From assembly GCA_963693085.1 (NCBI GenBank), contig OY856409.1:1167187749-1167251748 (forward strand): 64,000 nucleotides of DNA, given 5' to 3'. Positions 1 to 10,414 of the stretch are shown here, piece after piece (position 1 is the first letter of the stretch; each line of letters begins with the position of its first letter). This stretch comes from Alisma plantago-aquatica (taxonomy: Eukaryota > Streptophyta > Magnoliopsida > Alismatales > Alismataceae). The notes beneath the pieces were generated by a model, which ran no database searches, was not told the DNA's origin, and worked only from the letters and a program-made list of their open reading frames with translations. The translations under genes were made by a program, and so were the position numbers.

Positions 1-168
1 GCAAAGTCCAATGAAGAACATGTCCAGTCTAGAGGCAGTTAAATATAGCAAACTACCTATCATGGCCCTATACAAGGAATAATAAATGGGTTCACCATAT
101 TCATCCTTATCAATTTTGACAGAGGTAGCCATCGGAGTGGTAGCATGTTTGCAACTTTCCATGCCAAA
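1..168 (-). pseudogene. Copia RT end and start of RNase H region, broken
   Basis: Directly after a TGA at the end of the RT core, the minus strand still reads FGMESCKHATTPMA, matching the usual copia post-RT stretch (FGM...PVSTPM). It continues towards SLYK before losing frame. It is therefore the continuation of the same pol gene across a nonsense codon, most likely an Arg codon changed to TGA, and then a frameshift. The rest of RNase H and the 3' LTR lie outside the window to the left. Confidence 0.65.
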
Positions 169-960
169 TCATTTTAATAGTTCTTTGGTGTACTTCTCTT
201 GGCTTAGAGAAATTCCGACAAGTGTTTGTTTTATTTGAAAACCAAGGGAAAATGTTAATTCTCCCATGAGACTCATTTCAAACTCTTTTTTCATAATATC
301 ACTAAATTTATTACATAAGGAATCATTTGGAGCTCCAAAAATAATGTCGTCAACATATATTTGAACAACAAGGAAATCTGATTCGTAAGTTTTGAAAAAT
401 AGTGTAGAATCTAATTTTCTAATCGAAAAGCCATTATCAAATAGGTAATTTTTAAGTCTTTCATACCAATTATGTGGTGCTTTTTTAATACCATATAGAG
501 ATTTCTTAAGTTTATATAAATGGTAAATTTTATCAGGAATCTCAAAGCGAGGTGGTTGAGCAACATATTCCTCCTCTTCTATAATTCCATTTAGGAAGGA
601 ACTTTTGACATCCATTTGGAATAGTTTGATGTCTTTGTGGGATTCTAGAGCTAATAACATTCTAATAGACTCAAGTCTAGACATAGGAGCATAGGTTTCA
701 TCAAAATCTATTCCTTATTGTTGGTTATATCCTTGATCTACCAACCTAGCTTTGTTTCTAACTACTTCCCCGGCTTCATTAAGTTTGTTACGAAAAACCC
801 ACTTAGTTCCAATAATGGTTTTATCTTGTGGTTTAGGAACTAAATCCCATACATTATTTTTTTTCAATTCATTTAGTTCTTATTGCATGGCCATTATCCA
901 ATATTCATCCTTTAAGGCTTCAGTTACCTTTTTAGGTTCAACAGTTGATACGAATGCCAT
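169..960 (-). pseudogene. Copia reverse transcriptase domain (decayed)
   Basis: RNA-dependent DNA polymerase of a copia element. From 960 down, the frame reads the RT N-terminal signature (TKWVFRNKLNE, ARLVDQGYNQ), with two in-frame TAA stops before 684, and then an open stretch of 171 codons from 684 to 169. That stretch holds MDVKSSFLNG, the LYGIKKAP block and the catalytic YVDDIIFG, so the active-site Asp pair is present. All of 960-169 is in one frame. The stops after MAMQ and after YNQQ make it non-functional. It sits downstream of integrase, as in Ty1/copia. Confidence 0.9.
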
Positions 961-982
961 GTTTGCTACATCTAAATGATGA

Positions 983-1520
983 TCAAGTGTTTACTTTATC
1001 AAAAGGGTTTCCTATGATTAAATCTTGAGGATGATCCTTGATTAATCTAGGAATGGGATGTTGTGTCTTATTTTGTTGCTCATATTCAGTGTTTTGATCA
1101 TCTTTAGTAGATATGGTTAAGCCATCAATTTGATAAGTTACATCTTTTAAGTTTTCAATTTCATCTTCAGCACTTGTTGTTATTTCATGAAATGTGATAT
1201 GAATTGATTCTTCAATCTTTTTAGGGATGGTATTATAGATTCTAAATGCCTTGATAGAAGTTGAATATCCCAAGAAGAATCCTTTATGTGATTTAGGGTC
1301 AAATTTATCTCTATCATCCTTTGTATTTAAGATGTAATAGGGTGTACCATAAGCATGAAAATTATCAACTCTAGGTTTTTGTTGAAGATAAGTTCATAAG
1401 GAGTTTTCTTAAGTGGGAGTGAATTGTAACACAATTCAATACATAACATGTTGTATTAATTGCTTCATCCCAGAAAGTTTTAGGTGTATTGTGTTCAAGT
1501 AACATAGTTCTAGCCATTTC
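983..1520 (-). pseudogene. Copia pol linker between integrase and RT
   Basis: The part from 1273 down begins MGYSTSIKAFRIYN and runs into EESIHITFHE. This is the conserved block that follows the integrase core in copia polyproteins (GYS..SKAYRVYN...VEESIHV.F). A variable acidic linker follows, as expected before RT. Sequence 1274-1520 carries the remaining integrase C-terminal part but is broken by frameshifts. It has no independent function and is part of the same decayed pol. Confidence 0.75.
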
Positions 1521-2234
1521 TTATATAGATCGATTTTTCCTTTCTACTACCCCATTCTGTAGTGGAGTGCGTGGAGATGAAAAATTATGTGTGTACCCTT
1601 GAGATGTACAAAACTCTTCAAAGATGTGATTTTCAAACTCTCCACCATGATCACTCCTAATGGTAAAAAAAATTTGTAGTTGATTTTTTATTTTAGAACA
1701 AAATTGAATGAATATTCTAATTGTATCATCTTTGGTTGAAAGGAAATGAACCCAAGTATATCTACTATAACCATTAACAATAATAAAGTAGTATCTTTTA
1801 CCACCAATAGATTTAGTCCTCATATGACCGAACAAATCCATATGAATGAGTTCTAATGATCTAGTAGTGCTAAGTAAGGTTATATATTTTAAAGAAGGTT
1901 TACTTTGCTTACCTAAAGTACATGGTTCACAATTTTCAGGTTTGTCAAAAGAAAGGTTAGGTAAACCGCGAACAAGATCATATTTAATGAAATTTTTGAT
2001 AACATGTGAACTTGCATGACCTAGTTTTTTATGCCATAGTTGCAAGGATTCATCATTTGCAACAAGACATTTTCCAACAATAGCTTGCATGGAATTAGGT
2101 CTAAGTATATACAGATTTCGTAGTTTTCGCCCTTCATAAAAAACACTATTTGTGTTTTCTATGAGTAGCTTGTAACAAGATTGGTTAAAAAGAACATCAT
2201 AGCCACTATCACATAATTGACTGACACTAATCAA
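1521..2234 (-). pseudogene. Copia integrase with GAG-pre-integrase domain (decayed)
   Basis: DNA strand-transfer enzyme of the copia element. From 2234 down it shows ISVSQLCDSG (end of protease/pre-integrase), the zinc-binding HHCC module (WHKKLGH and CEPCTLGK), then the DDE core: Asp in HMDLFG, Asp in IRSDHGGEF, Glu in NGVVERKN. YSRYTWVHFL is also typical, but the Asp-rich VDDYSRY block reads VNGYSRY. The catalytic triad is therefore visible. The open frame ends at 1521 shortly after the Glu motif, where the family normally continues, so a stop or frameshift truncates it. Confidence 0.92.
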
Positions 2235-2432
2235 ATTGTGATGTAATCCATCAACAAGTAGGACATTTTTAATTTGAAGATTTGTACCAACATTACCTAT
2301 TCCAATAATTCTACCTTTGGCACTATCACCAAATGTGACCGTACCACTCTTCTTTTCTTCAAAAGTTTGAAAAGCTTCTTTGCCTCAAATCATATGTTTG
2401 GAGCAACCACTATCAACCATCCAATCCTGCAA
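2235..2432 (-). pseudogene. Copia aspartic protease region (decayed)
   Basis: The minus strand from 2432 reads QDWMVDSGCSKHM, the copia protease active site (D-S-G), followed by a TGA at 2385-2387. It then reads GTVTFGD and GIGNVGTN, the beta-strand blocks typical of copia protease, and continues in frame into the integrase part at 2234. The enzyme would cleave the Gag-Pol polyprotein. One in-frame stop separates the catalytic Asp from the rest. Confidence 0.85.
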
Positions 2433-2940
2433 AAAATATATGTTTTGGTACCCATGTGATGGTCCTTTTGGTTAGGAATGTTTATTAAAGCATTTTGTAT
2501 TTTAGAATAACTCATTTGAAAGAGTTTTTGAACAATTTTTAACAACAAGGTTGAATATAGTCACAAGTGATTGATTCAAAAATAAACTATTTACATAATA
2601 CTACTCGGTCAACGATTTATTTGACCGAAAGGCTTCTCGGTTGAGGTAATTGTTGGCCGGAATAATTTGTTAGCAGATATGATTTTGAAAAAAACATTCT
2701 TTGGTTGACAGTTTATCCTTAGTCGAGTATTTTGTCGATCAGAACTGGTTCTGTGTGCATTTATTAATGTCGAGCAAATCATCAATTTAAAAAAATATAT
2801 GCAAGTTAAAACTATCTTTAGTTGAGATAAGACAGTCATATTTTCAATTTTAGTTTTAGGTCAAATCTTAACTAGGTATCCTCATATTTCTAAGTTTGTG
2901 GTTTTGGAACCCAAGCTAGATCCTTATATTTATTTCTCTT
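2433..2940 (-). other. Gag-protease spacer with 24-nt inverted-repeat units
   Basis: No conserved protein domain is visible. The stretch holds at least three units of an imperfect inverted repeat TCGGTYGA, 8 nt, TYGACCGA (2605-2628, 2637-2660, 2719-2742). The first two are offset by 32 bp. The same unit recurs in the other half of the copia LTR (20255-20551). Sireviruses are known to have a long variable region between gag and pol, so the position is not abnormal; the repeat is. Confidence 0.55.
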
Positions 2941-2942
2941 GT

Positions 2943-3617
2943 AATGGCATGAAAAATAATAATGACCAAGACGTAGACAATAATGACAACAAATAAAATC
3001 AATTTCATTTCTCATTTTACCATTTTGGTCATGAGGTGAAGTGGTTTTTGGTACATACATAACCTTTGTCTTGGGATCTTGTGTCTTTTTAATTCTAGTT
3101 TTTTGATAGAGTCTTTTAGGATTTTATCAAGGATATCTTTATTTTTCGAGCTACTAATATCTTTTTGCAACTTACCAATTTCATCTATTTTTCTTTTAAT
3201 ATCTAATTTTTCTTGATTTAGAATAGATAGAAAACGGTCTCTTTCTTTGAAAATATCATCATAATCCAAATGAGCACATAAAATAGGTTGAGTTTGAAGA
3301 TCATTTATTTTAGCAAGCAATTCAACCTTTTCTTGGCAAAGAAAGTTGTAGTTTGTTTCTACAGCAAGCAATTTGATATTATACTTATTAATTGAAGATT
3401 TTAAAGTATCTCTTCTAGATATAATACTTTCATTTTTAGAAGAGAGAGTATATAGCTTAGCATTCAAATCATCATTAGTTTTTGTAAGCTTCTTTAATTT
3501 CTTTTTATAGTCAATACATTTGTCATGTATCTCTTGGAGACAAGTGACTAGTTCTTCTTTAGATAGTTGAAGAATACTTACCTCACTTGAGTCCTCGTTT
3601 TCATCTTCTTTGGCCAT
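2943..3617 (-). pseudogene. Sirevirus Gag C-terminal extension, coiled coil and zinc knuckle
   Basis: From 3617 to 3012 there is an open stretch of 201 codons that is very rich in Lys, Glu and Leu with heptad-like spacing (for example KKLKKLTKTNDDLNAKLYTL and QEKVELLAKINDLQ). This indicates a long coiled coil. Past its end, at 2943-2984, the minus strand encodes CHYCLRLGHYYFSC, a CX2CX4HX4C zinc knuckle. A Gag with a coiled-coil extension and second knuckle is characteristic of Sireviruses. The role is RNA binding and particle assembly. It lies in the same reading phase as the preceding gag fragment but is separated from it by stops. Confidence 0.75.
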
Positions 3618-3761
3618 AAGGCATTCAACTTCCTCTTCCCCTCTTCCACTTTCATCACTTGATTTGTTCCAAGCTACTTTCTAAGCTTTATCTCCTTTGT
3701 CCTTTTTCTTGAAAGAAGACTTCTTTGCTTTCTTGATTTTAGGACATTCATTCTTTACATC

Positions 3762-4231
3762 TCATTTCTTACTGCATTGAAAACACTTAAGGGAAGAAGA
3801 GGAAGAAGCACTAGAATTCTTGTTAGATTTATACCTTCTATATTTTTTACCATTCACGATGAGTGCATCTTCTTCATCATCTCCTTCACTTGTTTCATCA
3901 CTTTCTTGAGTGATAACTTTTGACTGAGTCTTTGTTATAGCTTTAAAGGCTATGTACTTCCTTTTTCCCTTTTGAAGCTTAGCCTCCACTCCTTCTTCTT
4001 CTTCAAGGGTGACCTCATGAGTTTCTAGGTTGCCAATGACTCCATCCTCATTGTGGTGAGATCATTTTCTTCTTCAATAGTCGTCACCTTTGGTTTGTAT
4101 TTTGGAGGCAAAGATCTTAGTATTTTGGATACTTGATCTTCTCCACTTATATATTTTCCTAATGCAGTTAGACTGTTAACAATAGAAGAAAATCTTTCAT
4201 ACATTTCACTAATAGATTCATTAGGTTGCAT
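3762..4231 (-). pseudogene. Copia Gag middle part and first zinc knuckle (broken)
   Basis: 4231-4025 encodes the helical Gag block ESISEMYERFSSIVNSLTALG and ISGEDQVSKILRSLPPKYKP, which is the conserved UBN2-type retrotransposon Gag. After a frameshift, 3989-3762 encodes a Lys-rich stretch, an acidic stretch and CFQCSKK. The knuckle breaks there: the expected Gly-His is replaced by TGA GAT (stop, Asp), although the final Cys is still readable beyond it. The capsid fold is recognisable but the protein could not be made. Confidence 0.82.
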
Positions 4232-4302
4232 ACGAAATTGTTCAAACTTTTTCTTAAGTGTATTAATTTTGGTATTTTTGACTTGGGCAGTTCCTTCATG
4301 TG

Positions 4303-4620
4303 TTATGGAGAGTTTATTCCATAAGCTATATCACAGGAGGATATTCTATTGAATTCACTTACTGAAATAGAACAATACACTATGCTTACCACTTCGGCAT
4401 TTAATTGAACTTGTTTTACCATGTTGGGATCCCATGTTACATATTTGGTTGTAGGAAGCACATAGGGATTGGACACCATCCTCCACAATTTGAAGCTAAG
4501 TCCTTGGAAGTAGAATTCCATTCTTCTTTTCCAATAGGTATAGCTGCTTCCATCAAAAGGTGGTGGCCAAGTTACGTGAGTTCCTTCAAGGTTGAGGTTG
4601 CTCAACAAGTTGTCCCTCAT
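4303..4620 (-). pseudogene. Copia Gag N-terminal part
   Basis: The ATG at 4620 starts a 105-codon stretch with PPPFDGSSYTYWKRRMEFYF and GLSFKLWRMV, the usual N terminus of copia Gag (DUF4219/UBN2 family). The start is chosen because it lies about 35 bp inside the primer-binding site and the family normally begins just before this motif. The frame is lost before 4231, where the next Gag block continues in another frame, so at least one indel separates them. Confidence 0.85.
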
Positions 4621-4653
4621 TCTTCAAGACTTGTTATGTCTCCTTGAAGACCT

Positions 4654-4665
4654 ACTCTGATACCA
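4654..4665 (-). other. Primer-binding site of the copia element
   Basis: The minus strand reads TGGTATCAGAG followed by T. This is complementary to the 3' end of plant initiator Met-tRNA with one mismatch at the last position (consensus C). It lies 2 nt inside the LTR end at 4668 and marks the start of minus-strand DNA synthesis. Confidence 0.85.
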
Positions 4666-5429
4666 ATTGAAAGATCTAGAGGGGTGGTTAATAAAGATTT
4701 TTGTAACTTTAAAATTAATTAAACAATCAAACCAAAGAAGGAGGAGGAAACAAGGAAGACACTTGGATGTAGAGTGGTTCCTACCTTTGAAATCAAAGGT
4801 AGTCAGTCCACTACCCATGTGTTTCCAATTGGGATTTTGAAAGTGATTAATTTTATTACCTCGCAAGGATGTTACACAAAATACAATCACCTTCTACACC
4901 CTGGAAGTATCCTTCTCCTTGAAGTATCCTCAACCTCCTTGAAGCAACCTTCTTGAAGAAACTTCAAGTCCTTGGAGCAGCCTTCACCTCCTAGAAGTAG
5001 CTTCACCACCCTGAAATGGCCTTCTTTTAGAAGTAGCTCCAACCTCCCTTGAAGAAGAATTTCTTGAAGTAATCTCAAGATCCTCTCATAGTAACCTTCT
5101 TCACAAATAAGTAGCTTCTCTGGTTCTCCCTCAAGAAGCCTCCACGATCTTGGAGTAGCCAAGGAGCAATTACAACTTGTACCTGTAAAGGGGGATCGGA
5201 AGAAAGGAATACAACAATGTTGCATAGCACTTTGATCCTATATCAAGCATTAGAATTTCCTATCCACTTAGTACAAACGTGTATATGTGTGGAGGATATG
5301 AGATTGTAACTATAGGACACCTTTCTAAAGCATAAGGAAGAAGACAATAAGTGAATCTTAGTTTGATTGTTCTCAATAGTGAATGCTCAAGTGTAGCTTA
5401 GGTGCCTTATGTGTTCTAAGGCCTCTCCT

Positions 5430-5436
5430 ATTTATA
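5430..5436 (-). promoter_or_regulatory. TATA box of the copia LTR, disrupted
   Basis: The minus strand reads CCTATAAATAGG across 5427-5438, a good plant TATA box. G1 inserted at its edge, and the duplicated target ATAGG (5434-5438) is part of it. U3 sequence upstream of this TATA box now lies about 14.7 kb away, at 20118. Confidence 0.7.
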
Positions 5437-5438
5437 GG
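5434..5438. repeat. Target site duplication ATAGG, left copy
   Basis: ATAGG directly precedes the G1 LTR (TGTGGG...). The same five bases directly follow the other LTR at 20118-20122. Five bases is the normal duplication length for gypsy integrases. Confidence 0.92.
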
Positions 5439-5751
5439 TGTGGGCTCTGATCTCCAAACCACGATATAAACACGATTTAAACTTAGCGGAAGCGAATCGA
5501 TTAACAGCAGAAGACAAAAATCACGGGAAATTAAAACTTTTCGAGACAAGAGCATGAATCCATAAAGCTTCATTCATAAAAGGAGATAAACTGTTTACAT
5601 CTCATGATAATTACTTCTTGAGTAATTATATACAACAAGATACAAAATCTCAAGAACTCATAACCAAAAGACTTCAAGACCTGAGAGTACAGAGGACACA
5701 TAGGACTGACTCTAACTACACCACATGGCAGGCTAAATCTCCACCTGAGAT

Positions 5752-5892
5752 TTACTGCTGCTCCTGGTGCTGCTACTGCTGGGACTGGTCACCTGTAGAC
5801 CTGTTCCTCCGTCTCCGACGTCCACCTAAAAAGTTGAAATCTACGGGGTGAGACAATTTTACATAATTGTCCCATCAAGAGTTATAACTCTC
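5752..5892 (-). pseudogene. Copy of the 46-codon LTR reading frame, with two stops
   Basis: This corresponds to 15494-15634 in the other G1 LTR. Here the frame is broken by TGA where the other copy has a CGC codon (Arg 6), and by TAG where the other copy has CAA in the Gln run. See 15494-15634 for the intact version and the comparison with other elements. Confidence 0.55.
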
Positions 5893-6325
5893 CGCCAGAA
5901 GCTTTATTATAACATCAAAGAATAACTTAAGCAGTAAAACTTTCAAAGTATTCAATAGCAATTGCAGTTGTAAACAATAGCTCAACATTTATAAAGCATA
6001 AAGAACATATGCACTATACAGTGTAACATCAATCAATTAGCTCATAGTTACCTTTAACAGGTATACTACACTGTAGATTATGTTTTTCAAACATTCTTAT
6101 TATTATGCCCTGTGGAGATGAGGTTTACCACTCATACCCCAACCAAACACTGTTAAGTGCCTTAGTATCATACTAGGTCATCGAAAGAGCTGGATTCTCA
6201 TGACCTTCACCTTCCTCAGTCAGTAAGAGGATCACTTGTAGGACATCTTGTGTCTCTACTATTATAGCTCACCAGGGTAATCTGGTCCTTCGCTATTTTA
6301 GAGTTACAGTGGCGTTGTGTACTCT

Positions 6326-6427
6326 CTTCGTCATCAGGAGATTTCATGTTTACCTTCTACTGATGCGGTATCTGTGCTTTCTTCGTCATCAGGAGATTTC
6401 GTGTTTACCTTCTACTGATGCGGTATG
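6326..6427. repeat. 55-bp tandem duplication in G1 LTR
   Basis: CTTCGTCATCAGGAGATTTC and its following sequence occur twice in direct repeat with a 55-bp period (at 6326 and 6381). The other LTR has the same pair at 16068-16169, so the duplication is older than this insertion. Confidence 0.85.
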
Positions 6428-7663
6428 GATTTGTAGTGAAGGATTGACAGATTACATATCTACATCAAGTTCCTACACTAGGATGTAAGGTTCTACACAT
6501 CCATATACCCCAGATACTCAACAATATGTGATCCAAGAGTTTCCTTAGGAAAACATGTTTCACCATCATTTGATCTCTGACAATGATGGATCTATGATCA
6601 GGGCTCTACATTACACTTGATTAGTTAGGTGCAATCAGTATTCTTTTACATCATACATTGTTCTTCAAACAATAACAGTAGCATAACAGCTATGAAAGTA
6701 GAATACTAAATGTAACAAACCTAACTCACATCAATCATCATTTCTCAGTATACTCATCACAAGTCATCTCTAAAGCATGACCTTGATGGTATTCATGGCT
6801 CTTACAGCCCATTAAAACATAGGACGCCACTGACAAGGCATCAAGATATTTTACTATTCATAAAGCTAACAACATGCTTTCAATGAATATAATATCATCA
6901 TTCATACCTGGATATGATCACCTTCATATCAGAACCTGCATGGTTAATTCAACTGATAAAGGTAATTCAAAACAAGAATATACTTTCCACTCTTGTCATA
7001 AGAGCTAAGTTCTCTGATTCTCATCAATTAGAGTTTACTACTCATATTGCATGTCATCACCCTTGAATTAGGGTTTACTATACTCATTACATGTCATCAC
7101 CCTTGAATTAGGGTTTACTATTCACATTATGGTGAATTGAACTCATAACATCGTCATGTATGAGGAACATCATCATTGATGCTCTCAGATTAGTTTAAGA
7201 TTCATCATTTATCATAATTAGGGTTCCATGATCTCGCATAGGTGGATCATACCCTAATCATGCACATTTATGTGTATTGAAGGTACTTTACTTGAATTTC
7301 CATCATAAAAGGGTACTTTCTCTTTCTTAAGATACTTTCTCTCTCCTCATACTTGTAGATGGTGATAACACCAATCTAGATTAGGTTGGGTTAAGTCCAC
7401 TTTGATTAACATAGACCAGATCACCACTATTAAGTGATTAGGGTTTGATTAGAATAAGGTTTCACTTAATTGAACCTTTCAAGGGTATTATGGTAAATTA
7501 CACATTGATCATCATCATGGTTTAATTTACTAACCACTTGACCCTTAATGTCTTTTGGTATCATTAGGGTTTAGGTTGAACAACTATTAAACCATTTAAG
7601 CCTTCAAGGCATTAGGCAGACATAACTTCAAAAGTCTCCAATAGGTTTCACACATTCAACCTT

Positions 7664-7924
7664 CATACGATCTTGAGGTCGAATGCCCCCATTCGATCTT
7701 GAGGTCGTATGCCCTCATTCGATCTTGAGGTCGAATGACCTTATACGGTCTTGAGGTCGAATGACCTTATACGGTTTTGAGGTCGAATGACCTTATACGG
7801 TCTTGAGGTCGAATGACCTTATATGGTCTTGAGGTCGAATTACCTTATATGGTCTTGAGGTCGAATGACCTTATACGGTCTTGAGGTCGAATGACGTTAT
7901 ACGGTCTTGAGGTCGAATGCCCTC
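7664..7924. repeat. 26-bp minisatellite, about 10 units, in G1 LTR
   Basis: About ten direct repeats of a 26-bp unit of the form ATACGGTCTTGAGGTCGAAT plus GACCTT. The first three units are variants with CGATCTTGAGG. The matching array in the other LTR (17406-17666) has the same unit number. GGTC...GACC words inside each unit allow small hairpins. Confidence 0.9.
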
Positions 7925-8246
7925 AAAAGCTCAAGATCGTATGGACCTCCAAGGTGGTTCAAAGGGTAAACTCGATTAGGGTTTCCTATGTTGAAGCCAT
8001 CAATTGGTCTCAAGCTTGCTAACCACTTACCAATTGAGACAATTAGGGTTAGACATAACCAATTGGTCACTCAATTGACCCTCAATTGATATCCAATTAG
8101 GGTTGGAGTTGGTTCAATTAAGGTCTATAAACGTTCAACCATCAACACTCAACAATGTGAAACAAATCGAAGTTGAACCCATCAGTTGACCTCCAATTGG
8201 GCTCAAACTTGGCCCAAACGGTCTTGGGATCGTTTGGATATACTCC

Positions 8247-9140
8247 AAACGGTCTGGAGACCGTTTGCCCAAGAATTCATCAAAAATATAGATTGATTTG
8301 ATAGGGGTTGAACCTTAATTAAGTTACAAATCAGCAATTTGATTATTTTAATAACCCATTGTAATTGGGCCCTCAATTGATCAAATTACCTTAACCCTAG
8401 ACCTCCAAACGGTCTTGGGTTATCACTAAACGGTCTTGAGACCGTTTGGATGAGTTCCAAACGGTCTTGAGACCGTTTGCCCATCCAACCTTTGGACTCT
8501 AGTGAAAATTCATCAAGGTTTGATTTATTGAGTTGATCATTACATCAATATTTAATTGCAATGTAATTTGGTATCTTTGTACCTTCAATTGGTCAACTAT
8601 ACTTGACCCCAGACCTCCATACGGTCTTGGGTGATCCCCAAACGGTCTTGAGACCGTTTGGATGATTCCCCAAACGGTCTTGAGACCGTTTGGGCTAATC
8701 AACCCAAAATCTCAAAATAGCTCATTGTGATTTCAGCACTGATTTCAATTTGGGTTTGCCCTAGTAATCAACCTTCAACTCTTAACTCGTTTGGAATTAG
8801 TCCATCAAATTTATAACATCATTATGAACAGTAATCTCATGCGGTCAATGCTTAGTCAACCATCTTATACGGTCTTGAGACCGTTTGCCCAAAAAGGGCA
8901 AATTAAGCAGATTGAAAATCAGAACTAAATTCAATTGAATTTGCTAATTGTTTTGCCTATATCTCACGATTACTTTGGAGTTAACCTCTCAAATTTTGTG
9001 GGTGATTAACCTACATAATTATGAACAGGATTCTCATACGTTCCATGCTTTGTCAATGCAGCCATACGGTCTTGAGACCGTATGCCTTCATACGACCTTG
9101 AAACCGTTTACCCATCAAACGGTTTTGCAAATCGTATGGG
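8247..9140. repeat. Interspersed palindromes in G1 LTR
   Basis: AAACGGTCTTGAGACCGTTT, the complement of the N3 form, and close variants occur about seven times (near 8247, 8428, 8459, 8640, 8672, 8869 and 9064). Each is two 9-bp arms separated by 2 bp. Related half-sites (ACGGTCTTGGG, ACGACCTTGAAACC) lie between them. Confidence 0.85.
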
Positions 9141-9667
9141 CACTTGGTTGAGGTCGTATGGCAAAGTGGAAAACCGTGGATAATCATAGGAAATAACGCC
9201 CTCATCTTCTTCCTCAAGAACAGCAACAGTTCCTCACGGATTTGCTTGCAAGGAAGTAAGGGAAGATAGGGAAGAAGAAGAACTAGCAACTAAAAGCATA
9301 GAAAAGATGTATATAACAAAGCATTGGTTTAGAGTTATAAAACCCGCCTAAATCTTGCTCCTTGAGCTCCAAGCTTTCGAGATCCAAGCCTTTAATGGCG
9401 TCCTAGAAGCTCCACAGGTCGGCCAAGGTGAATCCTCCAAGGAAAGTTGAGAAGAGATGGCTAGAAAGATAGAGCTAAGTGAGCTAGCCATGAATTTGAC
9501 CTTGAATTCGAGTTTCATCCAAGAATTTAAGCAAAAGGAAGGATCCAAACCTACCTTGCACTCCCCTGGTCGTCCTCCTGAGCTCCAGAGCTCTCCTTAG
9601 TTGGTTGAGCAAGGGGGAACAGTGAAGGAAACGAAAGAAACATTCCTTTGCTAAGTGAGGAAAAGGG

Positions 9668-9675
9668 CTTATATA
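9668..9675 (-). promoter_or_regulatory. Probable TATA box in G1 3' LTR
   Basis: The minus strand reads TATATAAGCCC about 690 bp from the LTR 5' end. The same position and context (CACCCAAGTATATA) is found in the N3 LTRs at 24556 and 32695. This suggests transcription starts here and leaves a very long R-U5. Confidence 0.6.
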
Positions 9676-10365
9676 CTTGGGTGGAATTTCAACATAAGTA
9701 CATAGGTTTTCCTCATTTTCTCATCTAAGTCCTCCCTTTCTTCTTTGCTCGCCCCTACCTCTTATTTCTAAGGACAACCTTCTTCTAAGGTCAAGAAATG
9801 AAAGCAAGAAGATCAACTTATTACTAAAGCACACACATAAAAGGGCTATAGTACTTACACCTTGATTATTCAATCACAAAGGTGTTTTTCATTATATGAT
9901 TATTCAATTGAAGTGACTTCTTCATCATTTCTTCTCTAAATGATGACAAGAGTCTTACAATATATTTTATATGGTGTATTTTACAAGTTGCACCCCTCAA
10001 ATTGGGTAAATTGCACTTTACTCCAATTTAGGGTTTCAAGCACAGGGATTGCTTCCACAGCTGCACCTTGGTGCTCAAGCTTGGGAAATCCCTCAAACTT
10101 TACCATAATCATTCTTATGATGTCTCAACATCAGGGGAACATCTCAATATGTGCAAATTGCAAGTTAACCCTTCTAACTGGGTAAATTGCACATAGGTCC
10201 CTGTATTACAAAACAATGCTACAACTTTATATATAAAGGAGCAAAATTGAAATATATGTTTCTGAGGAACTTAATTACATGCAAAAAGATAATCACCAGT
10301 ATCTTAATTACATAATTAGGCAAAACACCTAGGGTTAACTCATAACCCAGGTCAGGGATGTTACA

Positions 10366-10380
10366 AATTATCCACCCCTT
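10366..10380 (-). other. G1 polypurine tract
   Basis: The minus strand reads AAGGGGTGGATAATT immediately before the 3' LTR (TGTAACATCC). This is the plus-strand DNA primer site in gypsy elements. Confidence 0.85.
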
Positions 10381-10414
10381 ACAAGGATTTCGTCCCCAAA
10401 ATCGATAAAACATA

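Larger units (their letters stand above)
1..5438 (-). mobile_element. Ty1/copia retrotransposon, Sirevirus-like, left part
   Basis: Reading leftwards from 5438, the sequence shows LTR, Met-tRNA primer-binding site, gag, protease, integrase and reverse transcriptase. Integrase before RT is the copia order. Gag has a long coiled-coil extension and a second zinc knuckle near its C terminus, which is typical of the Sirevirus (SIRE/Maximus) lineage. The coding region is broken by several frameshifts and stops, so the element is dead. The window edge cuts it inside the RT/RNase H region. Its 5' LTR is interrupted at 5438 by the G1 gypsy element and resumes at 20118. The superfamily is secure and the lineage is likely. 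Confidence 0.9.
4668..5438 (-). repeat. Copia 5' LTR, internal-side part
   Basis: This begins on the plus strand with TGAAAGATC next to the primer-binding site (LTR 3' end ...TTTCA on the minus strand) and runs to the G1 insertion at 5438. It includes a degenerate repeat of about 20 bp built on CTTGAAGTA-like words at roughly 4890-5130, and a TATA-type promoter at its right end. The remaining U3 part is at 20118 onward. No gene is present. Confidence 0.8.
5439..10365 (-). repeat. G1 3' LTR (4927 bp)
   Basis: On the plus strand it starts TGTGGGCTCTG and ends ...GGGATGTTACA, giving TG...CA ends on the element strand (TGTAACATCCC at its 5' end). It contains, from left to right: a 46-codon frame remnant (5752-5892), a 55-bp tandem duplication (6326-6427), a 26-bp array (7664-7924), a palindrome-rich zone (about 8200-9150) and a promoter TATA (9668-9675). 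No protein gene is present in these 4.9 kb. Confidence 0.94.

Noticed and set aside
169..684. Independent host reverse-transcriptase-like gene
   Set aside because: It is in frame with, and flanked by, other copia pol blocks in the correct order and has stops on both sides.
4887..5225. 112-codon minus-strand frame rich in Leu and Glu in the copia LTR
   Set aside because: It derives from the CTTGAAGTA-type short repeat within the LTR. It has no domain and is not preserved as a gene in known copia elements.
7664..9140. Regularly spaced palindromic repeats resembling a CRISPR array
   Set aside because: The 26-bp units are head-to-tail without unique spacers, the palindromes are irregularly spaced, there are no cas genes, and the repeats lie inside plant LTRs in two matching copies.
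9053..9548. Short minus-strand frames in the G1 LTR (for example near 9053-9289 and 9348-9548)
   Set aside because: They are present in both LTRs only because the LTRs are near-identical. There are no motifs, and one overlaps the palindromic repeats.
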